Origin: Neobacillus sp. YX16
Lineage (GTDB): Bacteria > Bacillota > Bacilli > Bacillales > Cytobacillaceae
DNA: 64,000 nt
Direction: 5' to 3'
NCBI RefSeq assembly: GCF_030123505.1
Contig: NZ_CP126115.1
Location: 2,494,001-2,558,000, forward strand
The number at the start of each line of letters is the position of its first letter. Position 1 is the stretch's first letter. Positions 8,424 through 16,532 of the stretch are shown here, one piece after another. A program made the translations under genes and the position numbers. The notes beneath the pieces are model-generated. The model saw only the letters and a program-made list of their open reading frames with translations. It did no database searches and was not told the origin of the DNA.

Positions 8424-9197
8424 TTATTTTTTCTTTTTTTTGGATTGTAAATTTAGCTCTGGTAATAGTTGTTTTGCATTAACAAGGTGGGTGACAAGCG
8501 CCTCCCTTTCCAATTCCGATACATCCCAGTCGTCAGGGATCGATTTGATTACTTCATGAATTGCCTTTTCTGGTATTGCCATTATTTTTTCAATCGCTGC
8601 ATTTATCTCGTTTTGACTTTGCAGTAAAGAAACGCACCACTTATGAACGTTTAGGTTAACAGACACGTTAGGCATTTTCCTTAGTGTTTTGACGGTCCAT
8701 TTCGCCTCAGAAAAACAACGGCCATGGTCGATCATATGGAGATAATACTCCCCTTCCTCAGCGGGTTCGAGCAGGACATTGTTCTCTTTACGATCTGTAT
8801 TGCCTATCCAAAGATCGAATACCATCATTAAGGCGAGATGATCTCGATTGCTTACTTTTACGTGTTCATTCTGCGAATCCCTTAAGAGTTGAATACAATT
8901 GTCAATAAACAAACTGGCAAACTGGCTTCCAGAGGTGAACTTGTGTTTAGAAAGAACTGGAGACTCCTTAATAAAATCATCTTCTATTTGTACCACTTCA
9001 AAAGGTACAACCGGAAGGGAGAGAAGTTGGCCTAATTTACCGGCAATGTACTCGTTTACCATAACCCTCGTTCCAGATGGATTATTTTTGAACTTCACTA
9101 CATACGTGCGACCATCACTAAAAAGAATGTGCTGAGGTTTGGAATAACCTTTAAAGAAAGTATCCAGCAGCTTAAAAGGATGTATGTTCTGATTCAT
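8424..9197 (-). CDS. HipA-like kinase
   Basis: This 257-residue protein matches the HipA-like kinase domain. It has an N-terminal strand pair (VVKFKNNPSGTRVMVNEY) with the probable ATP lysine, a catalytic loop DLWIGNTDRKENNVLL and a metal-binding MIDHGRCF in place of DFG. It is shorter than the HipA toxin and has no HipB-like DNA-binding partner beside it, so a toxin-antitoxin role is not supported. The C-terminal tail is very Lys-rich. It is the last gene of a five-gene minus-strand group, 22 bases after the GH57 gene, with an AGGAGG site. Confidence 0.75.
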   Translation of the reverse strand: MNQNIHPFKLLDTFFKGYSKPQHILFSDGRTYVVKFKNNPSGTRVMVNEYIAGKLGQLLSLPVVPFEVVQIEDDFIKESPVLSKHKFTSGSQFASLFIDNCIQLLRDSQNEHVKVSNRDHLALMMVFDLWIGNTDRKENNVLLEPAEEGEYYLHMIDHGRCFSEAKWTVKTLRKMPNVSVNLNVHKWCVSLLQSQNEINAAIEKIMAIPEKAIHEVIKSIPDDWDVSELEREALVTHLVNAKQLLPELNLQSKKKKK

Positions 9198-9219
9198 ACT
9201 AATTTAAATCCTCCTTTTT

Positions 9220-11166
9220 CTAATATGATGAAGACTCTGCTCCTAGACAAAATGAAGCAGAGGTAGATGTGACCGTAAGCCCCAAACAAAAGCCGTGTCC
9301 GAAAATAGGAATACGAGGCATCCTCCAAATGATATTCTCTGACTTTAGGGAAACCCAAGAAATCACTTTCCCATTTTGAAACCCTCTCTTGTTCTCAATT
9401 TGGTAAGGGAGAATGTCGGAGCGGCCTTCGCGCAATAGTCGCAAGTAGTCTGGTGATAAACCAATATCGAGTGATAGAGGCAAAATGTTTGAAGGGATAT
9501 GGTCATATTTAATATTGATTTCACCTTGTCCTTTTTTGAGTAAAAAGTGTTTGGTCATCCCATAGGCAGCACTGTTTAATTGCTTGTTCACGATCACGAG
9601 CTCAACTTCTTGATCTTCTTTTATCGTGAGAGAAAGTAGATCATATGTGTCATGTTCAAATCCATAATCTGCCAATGCGCCTGGATGATTCATTGGAACG
9701 TCCATAAAGTCGTTTAGTTCCTCCAACCAATTCCAGTCGTCTGATGGATTACCAACGATAAGCTGTCCATCAACTTCATTATAAAAAAACAGGTAAATGA
9801 TACGCCCGCCGAAACGAGGCGAAATCACTGCGGCTAAAACATTATTTCGTAATATGACTTCCTTATGACCGTCATTATCTAAATCAACTTCAAAAGCATG
9901 AATGAGGCTGGAGTTATCGCAATCATTTTCCCATTTTACTGCCTCCATCAGGATTGAGGTTGCCCGAACATGACTAGCGACTGCGCGTGCCCAAGGAGCG
10001 GGTAATGGGACACCGCTGCTGTCTGGATCGCTGTGAATACTGTTTGGAGCGTCGTGCCAACCTGTTTCATAAGTACAAGCAAGAAAGTGTTTTCGTGCTA
10101 GTTCAAGTAATGAAGACTGTGGATTAGTCTTAGATGAAAGCTTTTTTAGCTCATCCCACGTTTTGATCAAGGATCGTTGATAAGGAGCCCAAGCCTGTGA
10201 ATTAGCCCAATTCATATAATCTTCACCAGCTCCAAACTCTGTAGCCAGCTCTCGGTAGGTACCAGTTCCGATAGGACGCTGGGGTTGAATTTTGTGATTA
10301 GCTAACCATGACTGAAGAAGAACGGGTGTAACATCTTGTCTATTAATCAACCATTCAAGGAAACAACGATAATGTTCAACGGCATGAGGATTCCAGGGTG
10401 GAATTCCTGCAACCTTCTCCATATCATCGCCATAGATTGCAATTACGTCTCGACCGTTAATGATCTCTTGCTGCATTTGCGACATTAGAATATTTAATCG
10501 TTGTTCATGCTTCTCTGTTTCAAGAGGGATAGATAAACGCATTTCATAAGAGAGCGGAAGCGCGATTAAACCTTGACTCCCCTCAATACGATGAGCTTCA
10601 AATAGTTCGGGAATAAAGCGCGGATTAAGATCAAAGTTTCCACGTGAAGCATTAGATAAGATCAAGCGGTCATCCACTAGAACATATTGAAACCCTCCAT
10701 TAGGAAGACTTGTATCAGTAAGAATATTAGCTAGTTTTTGGGTATTCCATACTCGTTCAGGAACCCAAAATCCCGTTACCTCAGAAATTTCGGATCCAAG
10801 CCACGTTTCGAACAGACACAGTTCTTCTTCAACTTGATAGCGATTATGTTCGCGATCAAACAAAGGCATAATATTTTGGGCATACGTAGAACCAATAATC
10901 TCTACTAATCCCGATTTTCTTAATTCAACAATTTCTTCAAGAAAAAGCGGTTCAAACCAGGCGCATGCTTCGATAAACGTACCGCTAATATGGAGATGGA
11001 AGGGTATGTTATATTGGGAATGGAGATCAAATACTGCTCGTAAACTGGAGGTAGCGTCAGGAGGCCCAATAATCTCATCGATACCCGGACGATTGTCGTA
11101 GCCGTTTGTAATCAGGTATTGATTGGCATGGTGAACGATGGCAATGGGAATGGATGGACCGCTCAT
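9220..11166 (-). CDS. Glycoside hydrolase family 57 protein
   Basis: The 648-residue protein shows the GH57 motif series: HHANQYL near residue 12, VEIIGSTYAQNIMPL near 88, WVPERVW at 134-140 with the expected nucleophile Glu137, and IYGDDMEK at 244-251 with the acid/base Asp. A C-terminal beta domain (after about residue 440, with EVDLDNDGHKEVILRN) resembles that of GH57 4-alpha-glucanotransferases and amylases. Family members hydrolyse, transfer or branch alpha-glucans. No signal peptide, so it is cytoplasmic. It overlaps the upstream kinase gene by ATGA. The substrate is not predictable. Confidence 0.85.
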   Translation of the reverse strand: MSGPSIPIAIVHHANQYLITNGYDNRPGIDEIIGPPDATSSLRAVFDLHSQYNIPFHLHISGTFIEACAWFEPLFLEEIVELRKSGLVEIIGSTYAQNIMPLFDREHNRYQVEEELCLFETWLGSEISEVTGFWVPERVWNTQKLANILTDTSLPNGGFQYVLVDDRLILSNASRGNFDLNPRFIPELFEAHRIEGSQGLIALPLSYEMRLSIPLETEKHEQRLNILMSQMQQEIINGRDVIAIYGDDMEKVAGIPPWNPHAVEHYRCFLEWLINRQDVTPVLLQSWLANHKIQPQRPIGTGTYRELATEFGAGEDYMNWANSQAWAPYQRSLIKTWDELKKLSSKTNPQSSLLELARKHFLACTYETGWHDAPNSIHSDPDSSGVPLPAPWARAVASHVRATSILMEAVKWENDCDNSSLIHAFEVDLDNDGHKEVILRNNVLAAVISPRFGGRIIYLFFYNEVDGQLIVGNPSDDWNWLEELNDFMDVPMNHPGALADYGFEHDTYDLLSLTIKEDQEVELVIVNKQLNSAAYGMTKHFLLKKGQGEINIKYDHIPSNILPLSLDIGLSPDYLRLLREGRSDILPYQIENKRGFQNGKVISWVSLKSENIIWRMPRIPIFGHGFCLGLTVTSTSASFCLGAESSSY

Positions 11167-12152
11167 TTATAACCCGTTCCTTGCAAATACAGCTCGCACT
11201 TGGTAAGAAAAGGATCTATAATGGTAAATTTTCCTGTATTTAGGACACATAATTCATAGTGCAGGCTTTCAAAAAGGGAACGAGCGCTGTATAAAGAGAT
11301 TCGATCAAGAAATGACTGTTTGTCGTAGGCAGGATGAGCATCAAAATACTTTTCAATGAAATACTTAATCATTGGTTGAAAAAAATCAAAATTCCCTTTC
11401 TTGAAAAAGCTGCTTACCTGAATTTGACATGCCAAATATGCTACATCCCAGGCGGGGTCACCTGCAAAATGGTGATCAAAATCAATCGCAATGACTTTTT
11501 TCTCATGCAAAAATACATTTTTTGTATGAAAGTCACCATGAAGTAACACTGCTTCATTTGTTCTGGTTTTTTCTGAATTTTCAATAAATTTATCATATAT
11601 AGATTTTAGCTTTGCTTTTTCTTTTGGTATTCGTTCTGTAAGATCCTCATAAAAACGCCTCACGTCAGCATTGGCTCTTGTTCGTGTCGCTTCGCGGATC
11701 TCTGTAAGAGGAATCTCATGCATTCGTGTCAACCAGTCTGCAATCAGAAAGGCTAGCTGCTTGCTATTCATATTTGGATCATGTATACAATCGTCCAATG
11801 TTTTGCCAGGCGACTTAGACATAATCATCAATCTCCATTTCTGTATATAAGCGATGGGTTGTACTATCGTATACTGAGGGTCAGAACCAAATCCATTGTT
11901 CCACAAATATTGCATAAACCGATAGCTTTCAATTCCTTTTTTTTGATCAGAATACACTTTTCCAATTAATGATTCTTCTTCCAACTCTCCATCTTGATTA
12001 CGGTAGGTTACAAGATATTCTAGGATCATTTTCCGTATTTTAGGGGTGGAGGAAATAAGTACAGCCTTTTGAACCTTTCGGCTTGTTCCATAGCAATCTT
12101 GATAGGCTGAAATGATATCCTCAATGGCAGGAATTTGTGCTTCGTTTGACAT
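11163..12152 (-). CDS. Aminoglycoside phosphotransferase-fold kinase (APH/CotS-like)
   Basis: The 329-residue protein has an intact APH catalytic loop LLHGDFHTKNVFL and metal-binding IDFDHHFAGDPAWDVAY. APH-fold kinases phosphorylate small molecules, including sugars (maltokinase) and choline, and the CotS branch occurs in spore coats. A resistance role is unlikely in this context, between a GT4 glycosyltransferase and a GH57 enzyme; a sugar or glycan kinase is the better guess. It is coupled to the GH57 gene by a four-base overlap. Its AAAGGAG site is about 11 bases from the ATG. Confidence 0.75.
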   Translation of the reverse strand: MSNEAQIPAIEDIISAYQDCYGTSRKVQKAVLISSTPKIRKMILEYLVTYRNQDGELEEESLIGKVYSDQKKGIESYRFMQYLWNNGFGSDPQYTIVQPIAYIQKWRLMIMSKSPGKTLDDCIHDPNMNSKQLAFLIADWLTRMHEIPLTEIREATRTRANADVRRFYEDLTERIPKEKAKLKSIYDKFIENSEKTRTNEAVLLHGDFHTKNVFLHEKKVIAIDFDHHFAGDPAWDVAYLACQIQVSSFFKKGNFDFFQPMIKYFIEKYFDAHPAYDKQSFLDRISLYSARSLFESLHYELCVLNTGKFTIIDPFLTKCELYLQGTGYK

Positions 12153-12192
12153 ATTTTTATTAACTCCTTTCCTGATAAAATAAAAAAGCTTA

Positions 12193-13329
12193 TTACGTAG
12201 TGTTTAAAAGCTTTAAATATAATTGGCGAGTATTCTCAGCTGCATGGCTCCAAGAAAATGACCGTGCCTCTACCGCACCTTTTTGCCCTAAGGCTTGTCT
12301 TAGCTCTGGGGTGTCTAACAGATGAATAATCGCTTTTGCCAGTTCCTTCGGCTGATTCGGCTCAATGACCTGTACATTCTTAATAATTTCCCCAACTCCG
12401 GTTGTAGTTGAGATGATTACCGGGATCCCTGCGGCCATCGCTTCCAATACGGTTATTCCAAATGGTTCAGATCTCGCTGGAAGAACGAACATAATGGCAT
12501 TTTTGTAACATTCTTGCAATTTCTCCCCTAAGACTCTGCCTGCGAACTCAACGCGATCATCAATTTTCAAGCGGCGTGCTTTGAGACGTAACTTATGGAG
12601 CAAGTCACCCTCCCCTGCAAGCAAAAAGCGGACATCATTACGTTCTGTAAGAACAAGTTGAGCTGCCTGCAAAAAATCATCCGGAGCTTTCTGACCGGTC
12701 AATCTGCCAAGAAATAAGATATGTCCGTCTGTTTTTTGATAATCACGGGTCGCCAGCTGATCAAAAGAAGAGACGTCAATGCCATTGTAGATGGCGGTTA
12801 TTTTTTCCGGATCGGCACTGTAGCGGTCAATCAGAATTTGTTTTGTCCTTTGAGAGACCGAAATTGTATGATTCACTGTACCCAATGCTTCTTGTTCAAT
12901 GGTAAAAATCATTGGATTATATGACTTGCCAGCTGCTCGATCAAATTCTGTCGAATGAACAGTCCAGATGAGGGGGATCTTGTATTTTTGCGCGATTCCT
13001 GTTGCTGCATATACACCCATCCAATCGTGCGCATGAATGAGATCGATACCTTCCGGATTAAATACTTCATCCAGACGATTACGGAAATCCATCACAGAAT
13101 CCCAAATGACACTACCTAAATATGAATAATTCGAAAAAGGCTTGCTCATCTGTACATGCTGAATTGTCATGCCATCTGGAGTTTCAAATTCTAGCTTCTT
13201 AAACGCAGGGAGGTAAAAATCAACACTAACCCCGATGCTTGTCAATTCTCGAACAATGGCTTGACAGTGGATGCCCAACCCCCCGGAAAATTGCGGTGGA
13301 TATTCCCAGCTAATCATTGCTACTTTCAT
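12193..13329 (-). CDS. Glycosyltransferase family 4 (GlgA/GlgM-like)
   Basis: This 378-residue GT-B enzyme has the N-terminal glycine-rich loop EYPPQFSGGLG, a HAHDW motif, HILFLGRLTGQKAPDDFL starting the second domain, and the donor-site PARSEPFGITVLEAMAAG. The N-terminus resembles bacterial alpha-glucan synthases that use ADP-glucose, more than the CotSA type. The ATG at 13329 was chosen over an in-frame TTG nine bases upstream because it gives the usual MKVAMISWEYPP start; both lie near AGGAGG. Eight bases separate its longest frame from the first cluster gene. Cytoplasmic; acceptor unknown. Confidence 0.85.
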   Translation of the reverse strand: MKVAMISWEYPPQFSGGLGIHCQAIVRELTSIGVSVDFYLPAFKKLEFETPDGMTIQHVQMSKPFSNYSYLGSVIWDSVMDFRNRLDEVFNPEGIDLIHAHDWMGVYAATGIAQKYKIPLIWTVHSTEFDRAAGKSYNPMIFTIEQEALGTVNHTISVSQRTKQILIDRYSADPEKITAIYNGIDVSSFDQLATRDYQKTDGHILFLGRLTGQKAPDDFLQAAQLVLTERNDVRFLLAGEGDLLHKLRLKARRLKIDDRVEFAGRVLGEKLQECYKNAIMFVLPARSEPFGITVLEAMAAGIPVIISTTTGVGEIIKNVQVIEPNQPKELAKAIIHLLDTPELRQALGQKGAVEARSFSWSHAAENTRQLYLKLLNTT

Positions 13330-13345
13330 GAATTCCAAGCACCTC

Positions 13346-13996
13346 CTATTGACTTTTACCTAACTTTGCTTTTGCGATAGTGGCATTGAACTTAGGATGA
13401 TTTTTCCAAGTGTTATACAAAGTGGGTTCAAATTCTTTTACGTACTGGAGAAAAACAGTAACCTGATTACCCATTCCCTTGATCATTCGCTGTGGAAACT
13501 GCTTAGGTGGTAGTTTGTTATGGCGGTGTAAGTTTACTACCTTAAGACTTCCATCCGGCATTAAGAAAATGAATGCGGGGTCGTGATCAAGACGGGTAAA
13601 ACCAATTGCCTTAAAATCATCGAGAAGACCAAGAAGCTTTTGTATTAATTCAATGGTTAAAGGATTGTTTTTCAGGTAATCAGCTATAGTCGGCGCTTGT
13701 ATGGACTCCATTACTACATAAGTCCCTCTTCTTTCATAAACAATTGGAGTAATTCCTCGTTCCGCTCCCATCTGAAGGGCCTGAAACTCTTTTTCGGCTT
13801 TTTCCTCTTCTTCGAAATACGCTGCACAACGAGTTGCATCAATGCCAATGACAACACGCTTCTCTTCCTGGATGATGATAGGAAGGTCTGTCGGATTATG
13901 AATGATTATTCCTGTAGATTCAGGCTTCGTCACCTTTATTTTGTTAATCTCATTGATTAACATTGCTTCATCGGAATTCTTAGACTTATGTTGCAT
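13346..13996 (-). CDS. YrzF-like degenerate kinase-fold protein (probable pseudokinase)
   Basis: The 216-residue protein aligns by eye with the kinase-like gene at 7516: both contain IxNPTxxxxL near the N-terminus, RxDHxxxxI and MPDG.LKV(V/I). Here the glycine-rich loop and the ATP lysine are missing and the DFG Asp is Asn (VVNLHRH), so it is probably inactive. It is the first gene of the five-gene minus-strand group and has a GGGAGATGA site. A CATATCTTA sequence (complement of 14052-14060) matches a sigma-K/E-type -10, but I see no good -35. Confidence 0.6.
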   Translation of the reverse strand: MQHKSKNSDEAMLINEINKIKVTKPESTGIIIHNPTDLPIIIQEEKRVVIGIDATRCAAYFEEEEKAEKEFQALQMGAERGITPIVYERRGTYVVMESIQAPTIADYLKNNPLTIELIQKLLGLLDDFKAIGFTRLDHDPAFIFLMPDGSLKVVNLHRHNKLPPKQFPQRMIKGMGNQVTVFLQYVKEFEPTLYNTWKNHPKFNATIAKAKLGKSQ

Positions 13997-14255
13997 AATG
14001 CTTCATCTCCCTCTTTATATTAAAAAAATGTAAAAAATATTAATCTACTATTAAGATATGATAAAGATCGAAAAGGAAACTCAACGCTTGTCCAGCTTAT
14101 GAAAAATTTGGCGAAAACACTAAGAAAATAGTTTTTCAACCTAAAAAAAATTCAACAATTATTAAAAAGAAAAGGGCGAGTCAATCTTAAGGAACGATTT
14201 CATGAAAGGTTCAAGAAAACAGAATTAATAGGGGTTGTTCGACACATTTAAGTGG

Positions 14256-14579
14256 ATGAAAACCACCACAGAAACAGAGTTATTTATTGCTGTTCTTATT
14301 TATAAAAATATATTTGCTCCATTATTGATTTCCTGATTCACCTTGCTGATTTTTCGAAGCACCCGTACTAAAAAAATACTGTTTTATTTACTATTTAGCT
14401 TGATTATCGTTTCGGTTGATTTAATAAACGTATTCCAAGACCTGTAATCCTTTAAACGCTGGAATCATTTTTATACTTTTATATACTATTCAATCTTTTT
14501 GTGCAGTCTTTTATTCACCTTGAAATGGTTTAGAGGTTTGGATTTGAGTTCAGGGGGTGAAAATAATGTCGTGGACTGA
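14256..14579 (+). pseudogene. Decayed small membrane protein gene with two in-frame stops
   Basis: One frame from ATG 14256 to TGA 14577-14579 reads as a hydrophobic membrane protein for about 107 codons, but is broken by TGA at 14334-14336 and TAA at 14445-14447. Readable parts include TELFIAVLIYKNIFAPLL, KKILFYLLFSLIIVSVDLI and FIYYSIFLCSLLFTLKWF. The composition matches the intact membrane protein that begins at 14566, so an old duplicate or relative is likely. Its end contains that gene's ribosome site. Confidence 0.5.
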
Positions 14580-15051
14580 AACAGGATTTGATTTAAATGA
14601 TTACTGTGTTCTAGTGGGTGTTATCATTACGTGGGGTATTTATTTCTTTATCCCAATATTATTCTCTAAACAATTCAGGGTCCTTATCTTTCTCTTCAGT
14701 TTAACTGTTGCGAGTATCATGGATAACTCTTTTGGAGTAACCCCATTTGATTATTATGATATTATGGATGGTCCCAGATATACTGGTATGGATCTCGTTG
14801 TCTATCTCCTTTATCCACCTTACGGCTATTTTTTCCTCTACTTTTATAAAAAGTTTTGTTTAAGCGATATATATATTGTTTTCTATATATCCATTGCGAC
14901 AATAATTTCAATTTGCTATGAATGGTTTCTTTACAATGTTGGAGTTTTTCATTATAAGAATGGGTATCAAATCGTGTACTCAATATGTTTTTATTTATTT
15001 TTCCAAAGCATTCTTATTATCTATTATCGGTTGGTTGAATTTAAGCATTAA
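14566..15051 (+). CDS. Small integral membrane protein (CBO0543-like)
   Basis: The protein has 161 residues with about five membrane helices and a conserved-looking Trp/Tyr-rich pattern (YPPYGYFFLYFYKKF, YEWFLYNVGVFHYKNGY). This resembles the CBO0543-type proteins of spore formers, of unknown function; the match is from memory. GGGGGTGA lies just upstream, which favours ATG 14566 over the GTG at 14557. It is followed by a bidirectional terminator. Confidence 0.6.
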   Translation: MSWTETGFDLNDYCVLVGVIITWGIYFFIPILFSKQFRVLIFLFSLTVASIMDNSFGVTPFDYYDIMDGPRYTGMDLVVYLLYPPYGYFFLYFYKKFCLSDIYIVFYISIATIISICYEWFLYNVGVFHYKNGYQIVYSICFYLFFQSILIIYYRLVEFKH

Positions 15052-15052
15052 A

Positions 15053-15077
15053 AAAACCAGAAAATGTTCTGGTTTTT
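15053..15077. terminator. Bidirectional terminator
   Basis: AAAAACCAGAA and TTCTGGTTTTT pair around AATG, between convergent genes. Confidence 0.85.
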
Positions 15078-15489
15078 ATTTTGTATTTTTTTCTAGGTAC
15101 GTTGTTAACTCTTTAAGATTCTTTCCTTGATAAACCACCCCAGCTTGGTCAAAAAGAATATATGCCGGTTCTGTCTCAATGTTAAGCTCGGGATATGATT
15201 GCTGTGACATTTCAAGCTCAGGCAGACTCAAAATATTATTGACTTTTTCAGTGATTTTATTATTTTTTTCAATCGGATTATCATTATCCCCGATAACTAA
15301 AAGCGAATAGGATTGATCACTATCAGATAATAGATTTGGATAAGGGAAAGTAGTGTTTGTTTCCGTTTTAATTGATTTCTCCTGTTGATTTTGTTCTGTT
15401 GGTTGTTTTGTTTCTTCTTTAGGTTCAGTGTTTTGACAACCCACTAACAGTGTCAGTCCTATAACAATAGGCCAAGCGATTCTCTTCAT
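15076..15489 (-). CDS. Small lipoprotein, function unknown
   Basis: The 137-residue protein has a lipoprotein signal peptide: KR, a hydrophobic core and the lipobox LLVGC with the modified Cys at residue 18. A Gln/Glu/Lys/Thr-rich linker follows, then a small domain with YSLLVIGDNDN and ending in AYILFDQAGVVYQGKNLKE. The domain's ending looks loosely like a thioredoxin-fold tail (strand, turn, strand, helix), but no CXXC is present. It should sit on the outer face of the membrane. Monocistronic. Confidence 0.7.
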   Translation of the reverse strand: MKRIAWPIVIGLTLLVGCQNTEPKEETKQPTEQNQQEKSIKTETNTTFPYPNLLSDSDQSYSLLVIGDNDNPIEKNNKITEKVNNILSLPELEMSQQSYPELNIETEPAYILFDQAGVVYQGKNLKELTTYLEKNTK

Positions 15490-15654
15490 TTAAAATCTTC
15501 CTTTGTTGTAATAGAATTCTTTTCTACACCATAGCACATAAATAGTTGCCTTGAACGGGCTGAATGTGGAGGATTCGTGAAATGAAAAAGCAGGATAAAT
15601 AAGGATTATTGTCAAATAAGTAATAAAAACAGTTCTTTTGAAGGAGTGGGAGCG

Positions 15655-16461
15655 ATGCAACAGATTACTGCAGGAATTGATGCTGGTGGATCTTTAATCA
15701 AAATCGTTTATCAGGAAAATGGGAGAATGCATTTTAAGAAATTTTCAATAAACAAGCTGGATTCCGCCATTTCGTGGTTGAAAATGGTAGCTCCCTCTTT
15801 AAAAGTTTCCATTACAGGCGGTAAAGCTTTTGGTATACAAAATTGTTATTTTCAAGACAGCGCGTTAATCCCTGAATTTCAAGCTACATGTGAGGGTGCA
15901 CGTTTTTTACTAGCAAAAGAAAATAAGAGTATAGAAGAAACCTACTTGGTTGTAAATATCGGTACGGGAACATCGTGGCATCTGGTAAGCGGGGAAAAAG
16001 CGGAGCGAATTCTTGGCAGTGGAATGGGTGGAGGTACATTTACGGGGCTAGGTTCTTTACTAACAAAAGTACAGGATTATCAACTGCTTACTGTTCTCGC
16101 TGAAGAAGGAAATAAAGGAAACGTGGACATGCTTGTTAAGGATATTTATGAAGCAGCAGACAGTCCCATTCATGGTGATTTAACAGCTGCGAACTTTGCT
16201 AAGGGTAAAAAACTGAACCACAAGGAAGCGGACAGACTGGCCGCACTTTCCAATATGATCGCTGAAAACATTGTATTGTTAACCTCGCAGGCAGCAACTA
16301 TTAATCGAGTAAAAAGTGTGGTCATCATCGGAACTGCAATTATTGGGAATCAATCATTAAAACATGGACTAGAATACTATTTGAATATGTTAGGTTTAAC
16401 TACGGTATTTTTGGAAAAGGGTGAATATTGCGGGGCGATTGGAGCATATTTAAGTGTCTAA
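15655..16461 (+). CDS. coaW: Type II pantothenate kinase
   Basis: This 268-residue protein has the ASKHA layout of staphylococcal and Bacillus CoaW: the phosphate loop GIDAGGSLIKIVY, VNIGTGTSWHL, and GSGMGGGTFTGLGSLLT. It phosphorylates pantothenate, the first step of CoA synthesis; type II enzymes are known to be insensitive to CoA feedback. The ATG at 15655 is eight bases after AAGGAG, better than the GTG at 15646. A 71-base gap separates it from selB, so they may share a transcript. Confidence 0.92.
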   Translation: MQQITAGIDAGGSLIKIVYQENGRMHFKKFSINKLDSAISWLKMVAPSLKVSITGGKAFGIQNCYFQDSALIPEFQATCEGARFLLAKENKSIEETYLVVNIGTGTSWHLVSGEKAERILGSGMGGGTFTGLGSLLTKVQDYQLLTVLAEEGNKGNVDMLVKDIYEAADSPIHGDLTAANFAKGKKLNHKEADRLAALSNMIAENIVLLTSQAATINRVKSVVIIGTAIIGNQSLKHGLEYYLNMLGLTTVFLEKGEYCGAIGAYLSV

Positions 16462-16532
16462 GAATGTTCTCTTGAACTATGTGTTCTTTAAGGATAAAGT
16501 AAAAAGGAAGACCGAAAAAAGTAGGTGGCAAC

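Noticed and set aside
8424..9197. HipBA toxin-antitoxin pair
   Set aside because: No HipB-like helix-turn-helix gene is beside the HipA-like kinase, and the protein is shorter than HipA.
14334..14336. In-frame TGA as a selenocysteine codon, given selB nearby
   Set aside because: The same frame has a TAA further on and the product is a decayed membrane protein with no SECIS hairpin.
16462..16532. tRNA-Sec before selB
   Set aside because: The gap is too short for a ~95-base tRNA-Sec and shows no cloverleaf.
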